Part shown: one piece after another, positions 35,249 through 45,710 of the stretch
Position numbering within the stretch: the first letter of the stretch is position 1
How the letters are laid out: each line of letters begins with the position of its first letter
Source of the DNA: Paludibacter propionicigenes WB4
Lineage (GTDB): Bacteria; Bacteroidota; Bacteroidia; Bacteroidales; Paludibacteraceae
Reading direction: 5' to 3'
Assembly (NCBI RefSeq): GCF_000183135.1
Contig: NC_014734.1
Coordinates: 1,860,001-1,924,000, forward strand
Length of the DNA stretch: 64,000 nucleotides
Notes under the pieces: generated by a model
What the model saw: the letters and a program-made list of their open reading frames with translations, nothing else
What the model was told of the DNA's origin: nothing
Databases searched by the model: none
Made by a program: the position numbers and the translations under genes

Positions 35249-36847
35249 ATGAAAATGAAAAAAATATATAAACAATTATTGATTATTTCTGTCATTTTAA
35301 GTGTAACTGGATTCAGCTCGTGTGTCAATCTTGAGGAAGATGCCCGATCACAAATTACCACAGAAAACTTTTATAAAACAGATAATGATGCTATTGCTGC
35401 AGTTCAAAGCATATACTCTGATTTAACTCATAATACTTCTGGTGATCATGCGTCCATATACAATCGTCAACTTGTTCTTGCAGTTGGGATGCTGACCGAC
35501 GATCATATTGCTGGAGTTGGAGCAACCAATCCTGACGTACGTTCGTTGTGTGCTTTAACAGCTTCGGCCACTAATACCCGTTTTTATGAGCTATGGCGTC
35601 AGCATTACGAAGCTATCAACCGTGCTAATTCAGCTATCTCCCGTATTCCGGGGATTACCGGAGGTGATGCAGCGCTAAAAACCAGATTAGTACTCGAAGC
35701 CCGTTTTTTGAGAGGTCTTTTATATTACAATCTAGTGCGTTTATGGGGCGAGGTTCCGTTGGTAACGCAGGAAACTACAACGCTTCAGAATCTACAACTT
35801 GCTAAAAGTCCCGTAGATGCAGTTTACAAACAGATTATAGATGACTTTACAGCTGCTGCGGATGGACTACCTTTAAGTTATACCGGTGCTGATGGATTCA
35901 GAGCTACCAAAGGAGCGGCTCGTGCATTTTTAATTAATGTTTATGTAACTCGTAGAGACTATAATAAAGCACTCGAACAGTATAATATAATTAGTACGAC
36001 ACCCTACTCCTATGGTTTGTTTCCAAGTTATGCTGACAATTTTGTTACTTCCAAAGAGAATACCGTTGAACACATTTTTGATGCGAATTTTATTGCCGAC
36101 GGTTCAGCCGCCATGTCTGGAAAAGGTAATGTAAACATTCTGAGTATGATTTCTACTTGGATTTACGGATATGAAACTGGTCAGGGTACAGGGTATGGTG
36201 CCGATCAACCTTTGGTGACATTGCGCGGAAAATTTAAGGCTAGCGATACCAGAACTAAGATAACATTTAAGGACTCAGTATTTTCTAGTGCTGCAAAGGT
36301 AAAGAAAATGTACTACCCGCATTTCTATAAATACTGGGATCCAACTGCTGCTGCCAATCTCGCTAACAATGGAGTAAATGCACCCATCATTCGCTATTCC
36401 GAAGTTCTGCTTTTTGCTGCTGAGGCTAAGAACGAACTTTCAGGTCCGGGCGATCCGAATGATGCTAGTTCTGCCTATGCTTTGTTCAACAAAGTTTATA
36501 AACGTGCACGACCAACAAGTAGCGGTCTCACTACTGGATTGACCAAAGAGCAATTCCGCGACTCTATTTTCAACGAACGTCAATTGGAGTTTGTATATGA
36601 GCAAATTCGCTTTTTCGATTTGATTCGAATAAATGGTTCTGGATCTGCATTGCTGGTAAAAGCATTACAGGCACTACCAACCATAGCTGCTCAGCAGGCT
36701 GCTGCCGGTATTCCGGGCGTATCGGCGACAAACGAATGGGTTGTTGCTAAATCGAAAAATGTATCTGAGAAGTTTTTGTTACTTCCAATTCCGGCAACAG
36801 AGTTGCTAAATAATAAGAAACTGGTGCAAAATGACGCCTGGAAATAA
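35249..36847 (+). CDS. SusD/RagB-type surface lipoprotein, copy 1
   Basis: A 532-residue lipoprotein (TGFSSCVNL lipobox) with the SusD fold: N-terminal NFYKTDNDAIAAVQSIYSDL, the TPR segment WRQHYEAINRANSAISRI and LEARFLRGLLYYNLVRLWGEVPL, and the C-terminal RYSEVLLFAAEAKNEL, then FNERQLEFVYEQIRFFDLIR. It is the substrate-capturing lid of the SusC transporter encoded 28 bp upstream. The ligand is unknown; the following sulfatases suggest a sulfated glycan or other sulfate ester. Confidence 0.93.
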   Translation: MKMKKIYKQLLIISVILSVTGFSSCVNLEEDARSQITTENFYKTDNDAIAAVQSIYSDLTHNTSGDHASIYNRQLVLAVGMLTDDHIAGVGATNPDVRSLCALTASATNTRFYELWRQHYEAINRANSAISRIPGITGGDAALKTRLVLEARFLRGLLYYNLVRLWGEVPLVTQETTTLQNLQLAKSPVDAVYKQIIDDFTAAADGLPLSYTGADGFRATKGAARAFLINVYVTRRDYNKALEQYNIISTTPYSYGLFPSYADNFVTSKENTVEHIFDANFIADGSAAMSGKGNVNILSMISTWIYGYETGQGTGYGADQPLVTLRGKFKASDTRTKITFKDSVFSSAAKVKKMYYPHFYKYWDPTAAANLANNGVNAPIIRYSEVLLFAAEAKNELSGPGDPNDASSAYALFNKVYKRARPTSSGLTTGLTKEQFRDSIFNERQLEFVYEQIRFFDLIRINGSGSALLVKALQALPTIAAQQAAAGIPGVSATNEWVVAKSKNVSEKFLLLPIPATELLNNKKLVQNDAWK

Positions 36848-36882
36848 TTTAATTGAGTAATTATTTATAAAAGATATTCAAA

Positions 36883-38775
36883 ATGAAAAGAATTAAACAA
36901 GGATTAAATGTATTGACCACGCTGACTGTAGCAGCAAGCGGATCAATTGCTTACACTAATGCGCAAAATGTACAGCCCTATCAGGGTAAAATTGGTCGTA
37001 CACTGGCCGAATCGAAAGAATGGTGGCCAGAACCTGTAAAGGCTCCCAAAGGTGCACCCAATGTAGTCTGGATTTTACTGGACGATGTGGGATATGGTGC
37101 CATCAGCTCATTTGGAGGATTGATTCGGACTCCGACCTTAGATAGTCTGGCAAATAACGGATTGAAATATACCAATTTTCATACCTGCGCTATTAGTGCT
37201 CCAACACGCGCAGCTCTACTGACGGGTAGAAATAGCGCCTCAGTTCATGTATCAGGATTCTCACATACGGTTATGTCTGCCGGATTCCCGGGATGGGATG
37301 GGAAAATTCCATCTTCTGCAGGAACAATTGCTGAAATTCTACGTGAAAACGGATATAACACTTATGCAGTAGGTAAATATGGAGTTACACCCGATGAAGA
37401 TGCTACCGATGCAGGTCCTTTTGATCGTTGGCCAACAGGAAAAGGATTCGACCATTTCTTTGGTTTCCTGGGTTCACAAACCGATCAGTATAGTCCCGAT
37501 CTAGTGGAAGATCAATGGCATGTAACACCTGATGGCCGGCACTTGAGTGAACAGATTACTGATAAAGCCATTAGCTATATCGATCGACAGAAGAAAGCTG
37601 CTCCTGATAAACCATTCTTTTTGTATTATGCTCCCGGAGCTGTTCATGCACCACATCAGGTGGATAAATTCTGGAGCGATCAGTATAAAGGCAAATTTGA
37701 TAAGGGTTGGGATGTATACAGAAAAGAGGTTTTTGACCGTCAGAAAAAGCTTGGTGTGATTCCTGCCAATGCTGTTTTGCCCGATAGGAATCCAAATATT
37801 AAGGCATGGGATAAGCTAACGCCGGATGAACAAAAACTCTATACCCGTTTTATCGAAGTTTATGCAGGTTATCTTACTTATACAGATTATCAAATCAGTC
37901 GGGTTATTAATCATTTGAAAGAGATAAAACAGCTGGACAATACCTTGGTATTTGTATTGGTTGGCGATAATGGTGCCAGTAAAGAAGGTACTCAGAATGG
38001 TGATATTGATCGTACTTTATTATCAAAGGCTCTTACCGAACAGGAGAATATCCAGTATAATCTGAATAAAATAAACGAAATAGGTACTGCAGCAGGCACT
38101 GAAACCAACTATCCATTAGGATGGGCTCAGGCTACCAATACACCTTTTCGAAACTGGAAGCAGGATGCAAACAGCGAAGGTGGTACGCACAACCCATTGA
38201 TTGTGTTTTATCCGAAACAAATTCATGCTAAAGGTGAAATCCGTACGCAGTACAGCCATGTGATTGATATTCTTCCTACTACGCTTGATATTACTGGTGT
38301 TAAAGCCCTTGCTGAGATAAAAAGTGTGAAACAAGACAGTATTCAAGGAATTTCGTTGGCATACTCTATCAATGATGCTAAAGCTCAGGCACGTCGTACA
38401 CAGCAGTACTATTACATTTTTGGAAACCGTTCCATCTACAAAGATGGTTGGAAAGCGTCATTAGCATATCATCCCGATTTTATTGATTTAGGTCAGCCTC
38501 AGGCTCAGAATAGTACTTCAGTAACATTCGACGAAAATGCATGGGAGCTTTATAACCTGATTGATGACCCAACAGAGCGTATTGATTTAGCGAAGAAAAA
38601 TCCTACTAAACTGGCAGAACTGAAAGCTCTCTTTGAGTCCGAAGCTCAATCGCATAATTTATATCCGTTTATTACCTGGGATGACGTTTTGAATGGAAAA
38701 ATTCATCGTACCAAGAATAGTAAATCATTTATAGAAAGTGCGAAGGATATCACTAAAGCTCGCGAAACGAAATAA
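36883..38775 (+). CDS. Ser-type arylsulfatase, copy 1
   Basis: A 630-residue exported sulfatase (S1 family). The N-terminal metal motif is WILLDDVGYG. The formylglycine motif is CAISAPTRAALLTGR, a Ser-x-Pro-x-Arg type, which needs the radical-SAM maturase (56781) rather than the oxygen-dependent enzyme. FVLVGDNGASKEG carries the second metal site. Where most sulfatases have GKWH, this one reads VGKYGVTP, so the active-site Lys is kept but the His is missing. It follows susD1 by 35 bp. It would release sulfate in the periplasm. About 60% of its residues match the next sulfatase by eye. Confidence 0.9.
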   Translation: MKRIKQGLNVLTTLTVAASGSIAYTNAQNVQPYQGKIGRTLAESKEWWPEPVKAPKGAPNVVWILLDDVGYGAISSFGGLIRTPTLDSLANNGLKYTNFHTCAISAPTRAALLTGRNSASVHVSGFSHTVMSAGFPGWDGKIPSSAGTIAEILRENGYNTYAVGKYGVTPDEDATDAGPFDRWPTGKGFDHFFGFLGSQTDQYSPDLVEDQWHVTPDGRHLSEQITDKAISYIDRQKKAAPDKPFFLYYAPGAVHAPHQVDKFWSDQYKGKFDKGWDVYRKEVFDRQKKLGVIPANAVLPDRNPNIKAWDKLTPDEQKLYTRFIEVYAGYLTYTDYQISRVINHLKEIKQLDNTLVFVLVGDNGASKEGTQNGDIDRTLLSKALTEQENIQYNLNKINEIGTAAGTETNYPLGWAQATNTPFRNWKQDANSEGGTHNPLIVFYPKQIHAKGEIRTQYSHVIDILPTTLDITGVKALAEIKSVKQDSIQGISLAYSINDAKAQARRTQQYYYIFGNRSIYKDGWKASLAYHPDFIDLGQPQAQNSTSVTFDENAWELYNLIDDPTERIDLAKKNPTKLAELKALFESEAQSHNLYPFITWDDVLNGKIHRTKNSKSFIESAKDITKARETK

Positions 38776-38788
38776 ATACTTAAGCTCG

Positions 38789-38823
38789 AATCCCAATAAA
38801 CAATTATGATGTTTATTGGGATT
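38789..38823 (+). terminator. 13-bp hairpin between the two sulfatase genes
   Basis: AATCCCAATAAAC (38789-38801) and GTTTATTGGGATT (38811-38823) are perfectly complementary with a 9-nt loop. The T tract is poor, so it may be a partial terminator or an mRNA-stabilising structure after sulfatase 1. Confidence 0.55.
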
Positions 38824-38939
38824 TACTGTAAACTCATTTTCAGCTTATCCATACAATAATCATTAGTAACCTTTCCTTGAACAGTCATATTTCTTCTTTA
38901 CTGATTATTTGGCGAAGGGCATATAAAAACTGATTTAAA

Positions 38940-40811
38940 ATGACAAATAATAAATTTCATCTAAAAACAGCCGGAGTCTTGGCTTCATCTATACTTGCCG
39001 GAACAGGAATGGTCAGTGCGCAATCCATATCAAAATATGTAGACAAATTTCCGGGAGTTGTTGGCAGAACGCTGAGTGATTCCAAAGAAGCCAGAACTCA
39101 AAACCCTAAAGCTCCAGTAGGTTCACCCAATGTACTTTGGATATTGATTGACGATGTAGGTTTTGGAGCCAGTAGCGCTTTTGGCGGGTTAATCAATACG
39201 CCGAACCTTGATGAACTTGCAAATAACGGATTACGCTACACAAACTTTCATACCTGTGCTATAAGTGCACCTACAAGAGCATCTCTTCTGACAGGACGTA
39301 ATAGCTCGACAGCTCACATGGCAGGATTTGGACATGAAAGCCTCTCTGCGGGATTCCCGGCATGGGAAGGACGAATTCCTTCTGAGACAGGAACGATTGC
39401 CGAAATACTTCGTGATCGAGGTTATAGCACATTTGCTGTTGGAAAATATGGTTTGACCCCCGATGCTGATACAACAGACGTTGGACCGTTCGATCGCTGG
39501 CCTACAGGTAAAGGTTTCGACCACTTCTTCGGCTTTCTGGGTTCTGCTACAGATCAATATAAGCCTGATTTAGTTAATGACAATGAGCACGTGCGCCCTG
39601 ATGGTCGGCACCTGAATGAGCAAATAACCGATAAGGCCATTGCATACATTACTCGTCAACATCGAGTAGCGCCCGATAAACCTTTCTTCCTTTATTACTC
39701 TCCGGGAGCTGTTCATGCGCCGCATCAGGTGGACAAAGAGTGGAGCGATAAATATAAAGGGAAGTTTGATAAGGGTTGGGATTGGTATCGCGAGGAAGTT
39801 TTTGCCCGTCAGAAAAAATTGGGTATTATTCCTCTAAATGCAAAATTGCCTGCACGTGATACCCGGTTGAAAGCATGGAGAGATTTGTCGGTTGAGCAAC
39901 AAAAATTATATGCACGTTTTTTTGAGGTTTATGCGGGGTTCCTTGAGTATACCGATTATGAAATCGGACGATTAATTCAATACCTGCGTAATTCAGGTCT
40001 ACTGGAGAATACAGCTGTTTTTGCCATTATCGGTGATAACGGAGCAAGTAAGGAAGGTACTTTCAATGGAGTGATTGACAAAGGTGTACTTGCATTTGAA
40101 AACGATGGAGAGTTTTTGGATTACAACCTGAAGAATATTGACAAAATAGGAACTCCCAGCACAATTACTTCTGCCAATTATCCGCTGGCTTGGGCTCAGG
40201 CAACGAATACTCCATTCCGAAACTGGAAGCAGGATGCTTACAGTGAAGGAGGTACCCGTAATCCACTCATTGTTTATTATCCAAAAGTTGTGACTGAAAA
40301 AGGAGGTATCCGAACACAATACGGACATGTAATTGATGTGTTGCCTACAACCCTCGATTTGATTGGCATTCAGTCACCTTCCGAAATCAGAAATATAAAA
40401 CAGGATTCTATTCATGGAACTTCTTTATTTTATTCGTTGAATGATGCTAAAGCCCCATCAAGACATACGCTTCAGCATTATTATATTTTCGGAGCACGAT
40501 CTGTTTATAAAGCTGGTTGGAAGGCAGCCGCTCCTCATCATCCTGATTATATCGACTTATACACTTCGCCTAAAGCTCAACAGATAATACCTCGTGACCC
40601 AAATCGATTTGATACTGAGAAATGGGAACTTTATAATTTAAATGAGGATTTCAACGAAACTAATGATTTGGCAGCAAAATATCCTGAAAAATTAAAAGAA
40701 CTGAAGACCCTTTTTGAGGCACAGGCAAAGCGTTATGGATTAGCTCCCTATATCGACTGGGCAGATATTTATGAGAAAAGACTGGAGTTTGAGAAAAACA
40801 GAAAAAAATAG
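38940..40811 (+). CDS. Ser-type arylsulfatase, copy 2
   Basis: A 623-residue paralogue of the preceding sulfatase. It has a signal peptide (to about residue 27), metal motif WILIDDVGFG, Ser-type formylglycine motif CAISAPTRASLLTGR, and AIIGDNGASKEG. It shares the unusual VGKYGLTP in place of GKWH, so both copies descend from one ancestor with the altered site. A 128-bp gap with a hairpin separates them, and expression may come by read-through. The two probably differ in substrate. Confidence 0.9.
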   Translation: MTNNKFHLKTAGVLASSILAGTGMVSAQSISKYVDKFPGVVGRTLSDSKEARTQNPKAPVGSPNVLWILIDDVGFGASSAFGGLINTPNLDELANNGLRYTNFHTCAISAPTRASLLTGRNSSTAHMAGFGHESLSAGFPAWEGRIPSETGTIAEILRDRGYSTFAVGKYGLTPDADTTDVGPFDRWPTGKGFDHFFGFLGSATDQYKPDLVNDNEHVRPDGRHLNEQITDKAIAYITRQHRVAPDKPFFLYYSPGAVHAPHQVDKEWSDKYKGKFDKGWDWYREEVFARQKKLGIIPLNAKLPARDTRLKAWRDLSVEQQKLYARFFEVYAGFLEYTDYEIGRLIQYLRNSGLLENTAVFAIIGDNGASKEGTFNGVIDKGVLAFENDGEFLDYNLKNIDKIGTPSTITSANYPLAWAQATNTPFRNWKQDAYSEGGTRNPLIVYYPKVVTEKGGIRTQYGHVIDVLPTTLDLIGIQSPSEIRNIKQDSIHGTSLFYSLNDAKAPSRHTLQHYYIFGARSVYKAGWKAAAPHHPDYIDLYTSPKAQQIIPRDPNRFDTEKWELYNLNEDFNETNDLAAKYPEKLKELKTLFEAQAKRYGLAPYIDWADIYEKRLEFEKNRKK

Positions 40812-40826
40812 TTGAATAATCCACTC

Positions 40827-40854
40827 AACGGGTCGAATTTATTCGACCTGTTTT
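40827..40854 (+). terminator. Hairpin after sulfatase 2
   Basis: AACGGGTCGAA (40827-40837) and TTCGACCTGTT (40842-40852) form an 11-bp stem with one G-U pair and a 4-nt loop, followed by TT. It precedes the alkylsulfatase start by only 14 bp, so read-through is probably intended. Confidence 0.6.
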
Positions 40855-40867
40855 ATATCCATATAAC

Positions 40868-42844
40868 ATGTTGAATACTAAATATATTTTTTTGATCATA
40901 GGTATAAGTACTTCTCTGTTTGTTTTTGGACAATCAAAGGTTGCTACAGAATATACTAAAAAAGCCAATGACGCTTTCTATTCTAAGTTGAACTTCAAAG
41001 ATTCGGCGGACTTTGTAGATGCACGTCGTGGCTTTATTGCCACACTTGACAGTGGAATTATTTACAATCATAAAGGCGAAATAGCTGTAAATGCTAATGA
41101 ATATAATTTTTTGAAAGATGATGCTCCTGCTACTGTCAACCCCTCTTTGTGGAGACATGCTAAGGTAAATGCAATCAATGGTTTATTTAAAGTGGCTGAA
41201 GGTATTTATCAGGTTCGTTCGTTCGATATTGCTGTTATTACATTTGTGCAAACAAACAACGGCTATCTGGTAATCGATCCATGTACTAATGCTGATGCAG
41301 CCCGGGCGGCTTATGAGTTGGTAAAAAAGCATGTGGGCGACAAACCTGTGGTGGCAGTTATCAGTACACACAGTCATGCTGATCACTACGGTGGGATTGA
41401 AGGAGTTGTAAATTTCGATGATATTAAAAGCGGTAAAGTAAAATACATCGCTCCGGAAGGTTTCTACCACGAAGCCGTGAGTGAAAATATTCTGTTGGGA
41501 AATGCCATGATTCGAAGAGCCGGATACCAGTTTGGAGCTTCACTGACTTCAAACGAAAAAGGACGCGTCGATGCTGGTCTGGGAAAATCCTATATAGGTA
41601 CACGTAGCATTTCAAGTTTGTTGGAACCCAATATTGAAATAAAAAAGACCGGAGAAGTTGTTAATGTAGACGGTCTGGATATTGAGTTCTTGCTGGCACC
41701 CAACACCGAAGCACCTGCCGAATTTTATTTCTATATACCTAAATACAAAGCTTTCTGCCCAGCTGAAGATGCCAACCGCACATTTCATAATTTGCTCACT
41801 CCCCGTGGGGCAAAAATACGCGATGCACGTGGTTGGGCTGGCTATCTGAATGAAGCTATTGAACGGTTTGGCGATAAAACCGATGTGGTTTTTCTGGTAC
41901 ACGGCTGGCCGCTGGTTGGTCACGATAAGAGTATTGATTTTCTGGAGAAACAGCGGGATTTATATAAATACGTTCACGATCAAACCATACACTTGGCTAA
42001 TCGTGGGCTGAATATGGAAGAAATAGCAGAAACAATCCAACTCCCTAAAGAACTATCTGGCGAATGGTATAATCGAGATTATTACGGTACGCTGAAACAT
42101 AACTCCAAAGCTGTTTATCAATATTACCTCGGATGGTGGGATGGCAATCCAGCCAATTACGATAAGCTTCCTGATGTGGAGGCTGCAAAGCATTATGTGG
42201 ATTTCTTTGGTGGCGAAAAAGCGGCACTCGAAAAAGCCCGCCTCAGTTATGCTAAGGGAGAGTACCGTTGGGTAGCCGAAGTGCTGAAGCATGTAGTATT
42301 TGCCAATCCTGCCAACAGGGAAGCACGTAACCTACAAGCTGATGCTTTTGAACAGTTGGCTTATCAGACTGAATCCTCTATCTGGCGAAACTTATATCTG
42401 TCGGGAGCAACGGAACTTCGGGCGGATGGCAATGTATCGGACAGGGCTATTCCCGGTGGGGCACTTTCCTCTGCCGGGCAAATCAACAAATTAACTACTG
42501 ATGCTTTATTCGATTATCTGTCTGTGGCTCTTGATGGCAAAAAAGCAGAAGGTAAAGATATTTCTATCCGGTTTATTTTTCCCGATGTGAAGGAAAATAC
42601 ATTGGTGACAGTTAAGAATGCGGTATTGCACCATAGTACAAACAAAACCGACTTTGAAGCTGAACTAACACTTACCATTCCTAAAAAGGTCTTATTGTCA
42701 GGATTCACTGATGCAGAAACCTTGAGAAAAAAGATACAAACAAAAGATGGGGTTAATTATTCAGGAAATATATTTTTGCTGAAAGAGTTTTTTGAACTGA
42801 TTGAGACTGCCAAGCCGAATTGGAATATTGTAACACCACGATAA
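40868..42844 (+). CDS. Alkylsulfatase (SdsA1-like, metallo-beta-lactamase fold)
   Basis: A 658-residue exported enzyme (signal peptide to about residue 22). The binuclear zinc motif is STHSHADHYGGIEGVV, with further ligands in FCPAEDANRTFHNL. The central alkylsulfatase dimerisation domain (YYLGWWDGNPANYDKLP) is followed by a C-terminal SCP2-like domain. It hydrolyses alkyl sulfates such as dodecyl sulfate, giving sulfate. Located in a run with two arylsulfatases, it widens the range of usable sulfate esters. Length and motif order match the family. Confidence 0.93.
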   Translation: MLNTKYIFLIIGISTSLFVFGQSKVATEYTKKANDAFYSKLNFKDSADFVDARRGFIATLDSGIIYNHKGEIAVNANEYNFLKDDAPATVNPSLWRHAKVNAINGLFKVAEGIYQVRSFDIAVITFVQTNNGYLVIDPCTNADAARAAYELVKKHVGDKPVVAVISTHSHADHYGGIEGVVNFDDIKSGKVKYIAPEGFYHEAVSENILLGNAMIRRAGYQFGASLTSNEKGRVDAGLGKSYIGTRSISSLLEPNIEIKKTGEVVNVDGLDIEFLLAPNTEAPAEFYFYIPKYKAFCPAEDANRTFHNLLTPRGAKIRDARGWAGYLNEAIERFGDKTDVVFLVHGWPLVGHDKSIDFLEKQRDLYKYVHDQTIHLANRGLNMEEIAETIQLPKELSGEWYNRDYYGTLKHNSKAVYQYYLGWWDGNPANYDKLPDVEAAKHYVDFFGGEKAALEKARLSYAKGEYRWVAEVLKHVVFANPANREARNLQADAFEQLAYQTESSIWRNLYLSGATELRADGNVSDRAIPGGALSSAGQINKLTTDALFDYLSVALDGKKAEGKDISIRFIFPDVKENTLVTVKNAVLHHSTNKTDFEAELTLTIPKKVLLSGFTDAETLRKKIQTKDGVNYSGNIFLLKEFFELIETAKPNWNIVTPR

Positions 42845-42869
42845 TGAAAAATAAAAAACAAATAATGAA

Positions 42870-44273
42870 ATGAAGACAAAATTAAATAAACTGATGCTGC
42901 TAATAGTTTTTGCAGTCGCAGCAATGAACGGACAGGCGGCTCCAAAGCTGGAAAAAGATTCAGTTTTGAAAATAGCCAAAGAGGCATATATTTACGGTTT
43001 ACCCTTGATATTAACCGATCTTACCCGAATCGGATCCGGAGTGCCTGTTAATCACTTTCATCATAGTAATCAGTTCCCCGATTTTCGATCACGCTTGGTG
43101 GTTCGTCCCAACAACGACACATTTTACTCTTCGGCATTTCTCGATTTGGGTGCAGAACCTGTCGTATTGAGTATTCCCGATTCTAAGGAGCGTTATTTTG
43201 TTGTACCTCTGATGGATGCATGGACTAATGTTTTCAAATCTTTTGGAAAACGAACTACGGGAACTAAAGCACAAACCTATGTGATAACCGGTCCTAAGTG
43301 GAAGGGTATTTTGCCCGCCGGAATTGAAGAAATAAAATCGCCTACAGATGAAGTGTGGATAATAGGCAGGTATCAGGTAAACAGTCCCGAAGATGGTAAA
43401 ACCTTTGTGGTACCCATTCAGAATAAACTTACAGTTACTCCACTGAGCAAATGGAGCAATACTACTGCTCCGGCAGTAGCTTCGGTGACTTACTCCATCG
43501 AGAGTACAGCTGTAATCGGCGATTTAAAAAGTAAGAAGCTTACTGTAGTGGAAGCTCTGAATAGACTTTCTGTAGAGCAGTATTTCACCTACTTAAACGA
43601 ATTGTTAGTGAAAAATCCAGGACTTCTTGCAGATAAAAAAGCATTGGTTCGTTTTGCCAAAATAGGTATACTTCCGGGTAAATCCTTTAACCTGAATCAA
43701 TTCTCCGAAGATACCCGATTGGTTTTAAACTCATTGCCAGTCACATTAGCCGATGAATTGAGTAAAAATCAATCATTCTTTCGTGCTAAAAACGATGAAA
43801 AAATCGATTTGACCATTGGTAATTATGGAACTGACTATCTGAAACGCGGACTAATAGCCTATGTGGGTTTGGGAGCTCTTAATCCTGAAGAAGCTGTTTA
43901 TCGCTCATACAGTGTGGATGCCGATAATCGACCGTTGGAAGGAAAAAATAAATACCTGCTTCATTTTGATGCAGGAAAACTGCCTCCTGCCCGTGCTTTT
44001 TGGTCGGTAACACTCTATGATAAAGATGGCTATCTGGTTGATAACCCAATTGACCGTTATGCTATAGGCGACCGTAATGATTTGAAATTTAATTCTGATG
44101 GATCGTTAGACTTATACATTCAAAATCAATATCCGGGCGCAGATAAAAAAAGTAACTGGTTACCGGCACCAATAGGTAATTTTAATTTATCCGTTCGTAT
44201 TTATCTGCCTACCGATGATTTTTTACACAAAGAAGGCTCGTGGGTGAAGCCGCTTCTGAAAAAGCTCCAGTAA
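42870..44273 (+). CDS. DUF1254/DUF1214 protein
   Basis: A 467-residue exported protein (signal peptide to about residue 23). The N-terminal DUF1254 block reads AYIYGLPLILTDLTRI and VRPNNDTFYSSAFLDL, then RYFVVPLMDAWTNVF. The C-terminal DUF1214 block reads FWSVTLYDKDGYLVDNPIDRY. Biochemical role is not established for the family. It begins 25 bp after the alkylsulfatase and ends before a strong terminator, so it belongs to that unit. It may assist handling of alkyl compounds. Confidence 0.9.
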   Translation: MKTKLNKLMLLIVFAVAAMNGQAAPKLEKDSVLKIAKEAYIYGLPLILTDLTRIGSGVPVNHFHHSNQFPDFRSRLVVRPNNDTFYSSAFLDLGAEPVVLSIPDSKERYFVVPLMDAWTNVFKSFGKRTTGTKAQTYVITGPKWKGILPAGIEEIKSPTDEVWIIGRYQVNSPEDGKTFVVPIQNKLTVTPLSKWSNTTAPAVASVTYSIESTAVIGDLKSKKLTVVEALNRLSVEQYFTYLNELLVKNPGLLADKKALVRFAKIGILPGKSFNLNQFSEDTRLVLNSLPVTLADELSKNQSFFRAKNDEKIDLTIGNYGTDYLKRGLIAYVGLGALNPEEAVYRSYSVDADNRPLEGKNKYLLHFDAGKLPPARAFWSVTLYDKDGYLVDNPIDRYAIGDRNDLKFNSDGSLDLYIQNQYPGADKKSNWLPAPIGNFNLSVRIYLPTDDFLHKEGSWVKPLLKKLQ

Positions 44274-44543
44274 AATAACAGATTTTAGTATTTTGAGCCA
44301 GACTCTGTTCGTTTGGAAAATAATTATGCATTTTCAGATTGAAACTGAATAATTTTTTGTAGTAATAATTTCGAGGTTGAGCATCGGACGGAAATTGCCG
44401 GCAATATCTCGAAGCACTAGCCAGATTGTTCTGGCACAAACTATTCCGGAATTTAAACCAACGAAAGTTCTCTAAGAAAAGATTTATCGTGCTGTAAAAT
44501 AAGCAATGCTTATAGGTCTGTGAATCAGATTTTTGTGGCAGTA

Positions 44544-44579
44544 GTGAAGGGGTGGCTTGTAGTCACTCCTTCACTTTTT
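44544..44579 (+). terminator. Rho-independent terminator ending the sulfatase unit
   Basis: GTGAAGGGGTG (44544-44554) and CACTCCTTCAC (44564-44574) pair over 11 bp with one G-U, followed by TTTTT. It separates the DUF1254 gene from the second cysteine synthase promoter. Confidence 0.8.
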
Positions 44580-44643
44580 CAATCCAAGTTTGATATATTT
44601 ATCTCTTTCTCTTAGAAATTCTATTTTTTGTTGCTTGTAAAAT

Positions 44644-44691
44644 ATACCTAAAATAGGGTATTTATTATGCTAATTATGTCCATTAACTTTG
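44644..44691 (+). promoter_or_regulatory. Sulfur-regulon promoter P3 (second cysteine synthase), single operator
   Basis: One strong palindrome, ATACCTAAAATAGGGTAT (44644-44661), ends 22 bp before the -7 box TAACTTTG (44684-44691). This is exactly the position of the proximal site in the other promoters; no distal copy is seen. That supports the proximal site as the essential one. Confidence 0.72.
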
Positions 44692-44728
44692 TATCATTAA
44701 AACGATACTCACTTAAAGATCAGATGAA

Positions 44729-45691
44729 ATGGAAAAAATAGCAAAGCAACTTACCGAATTGATCGGGAACACGCCGTTGTTGGAACTAAGTAATTACGAA
44801 TTGGGTTACAAACTTGATGCAACTATTGTAGCAAAACTTGAAAGCTTTAATCCTGCCGGAAGTGTAAAAGATCGGATAGCGCTTTCAATGATTGAATATG
44901 CTGAACAAAAAGGAATTTTGAATAAAGATTCTGTCATTGTAGAGCCCACCAGTGGTAACACAGGTGTTGGCCTGGCGCTTGTTGCTGCAGCTAAAGGGTA
45001 TAAGCTCATCATTACACTCCCTGAAACTTTCAGCATCGAGCGTCGTAATCTACTCAAAGCACTTGGAGCCGAATTGGTACTGACTCCCGGATCGCTGGGC
45101 ATGAAAGGTGCAGTGGAAAAAGCTGAAGAAATAGCTGCTAATACACCGAACTCATTTTTTCCTCAACAATTTGAAAACCCTGCAAACCCTGCAGTTCATA
45201 AGCGCGCTACTGCTGAAGAAATCTGGCGCGATACGGCTGGGAAGCTAGATATATTTGTGGCCGGAGTAGGAACCGGTGGAACCGTGAGTGGAATAGGTGA
45301 GGTCTTGAAAAAATATAATCCGAATATACAAATAGTAGCCGTGGAACCAGCCGAATCACCATTACTTTCAGGTGGCCTAGCCGGCCCGCACAAAATTCAG
45401 GGAATAGGCCCAAACTTCGTTCCGGGCACATTTAATCGTTCCGTAGTTGATGAAATTCTTGCAGTAAAGAGTGATGATGCAATTCTCACTTCTCGTGAAC
45501 TTGCCCGATTAGAAGGTTTGCTGGTGGGTATTTCGTCAGGAGCAGCAGTTTATGCAGCAACAGTGTTGGCAAGGCGCCCAGAAAACAAAGGAAAACGAAT
45601 AGTAACAGTTTTACCCGATACAGGTGAACGATATCTTTCCACAGTATTATACGCTTTTGAGGAATATCCTTTAAAGAAAGAATGGCTGTAA
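44729..45691 (+). CDS. cysK: Cysteine synthase A, copy 2
   Basis: A 320-residue paralogue of the enzyme at 20020, with [13 protein letters not shown] (PLP Lys), [27 protein letters not shown] and [13 protein letters not shown]. Copy 1 reads NPGRSVKDR at the same place, so copy 2 is closer to the textbook NPxGSVKDR. It is monocistronic, with its own sulfur-regulon promoter and a short terminator formed at its end (TGGCT/AGCCA then T6, 45683-45702). It probably serves the free-sulfide route while copy 1 serves the carrier operon; that split is inference. Confidence 0.95.
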   Translation: MEKIAKQLTELIGNTPLLELSNYELGYKLDATIVAKLESFNPAGSVKDRIALSMIEYAEQKGILNKDSVIVEPTSGNTGVGLALVAAAKGYKLIITLPETFSIERRNLLKALGAELVLTPGSLGMKGAVEKAEEIAANTPNSFFPQQFENPANPAVHKRATAEEIWRDTAGKLDIFVAGVGTGGTVSGIGEVLKKYNPNIQIVAVEPAESPLLSGGLAGPHKIQGIGPNFVPGTFNRSVVDEILAVKSDDAILTSRELARLEGLLVGISSGAAVYAATVLARRPENKGKRIVTVLPDTGERYLSTVLYAFEEYPLKKEWL

Positions 45692-45710
45692 AGCCAGTTT
45701 TTTGCTAAAT

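Noticed and set aside
44662-44683. Second operator copy in P3
   Set aside because: ATGCT and CCATT fit the motif poorly and the position would overlap the core promoter, unlike the other promoters.
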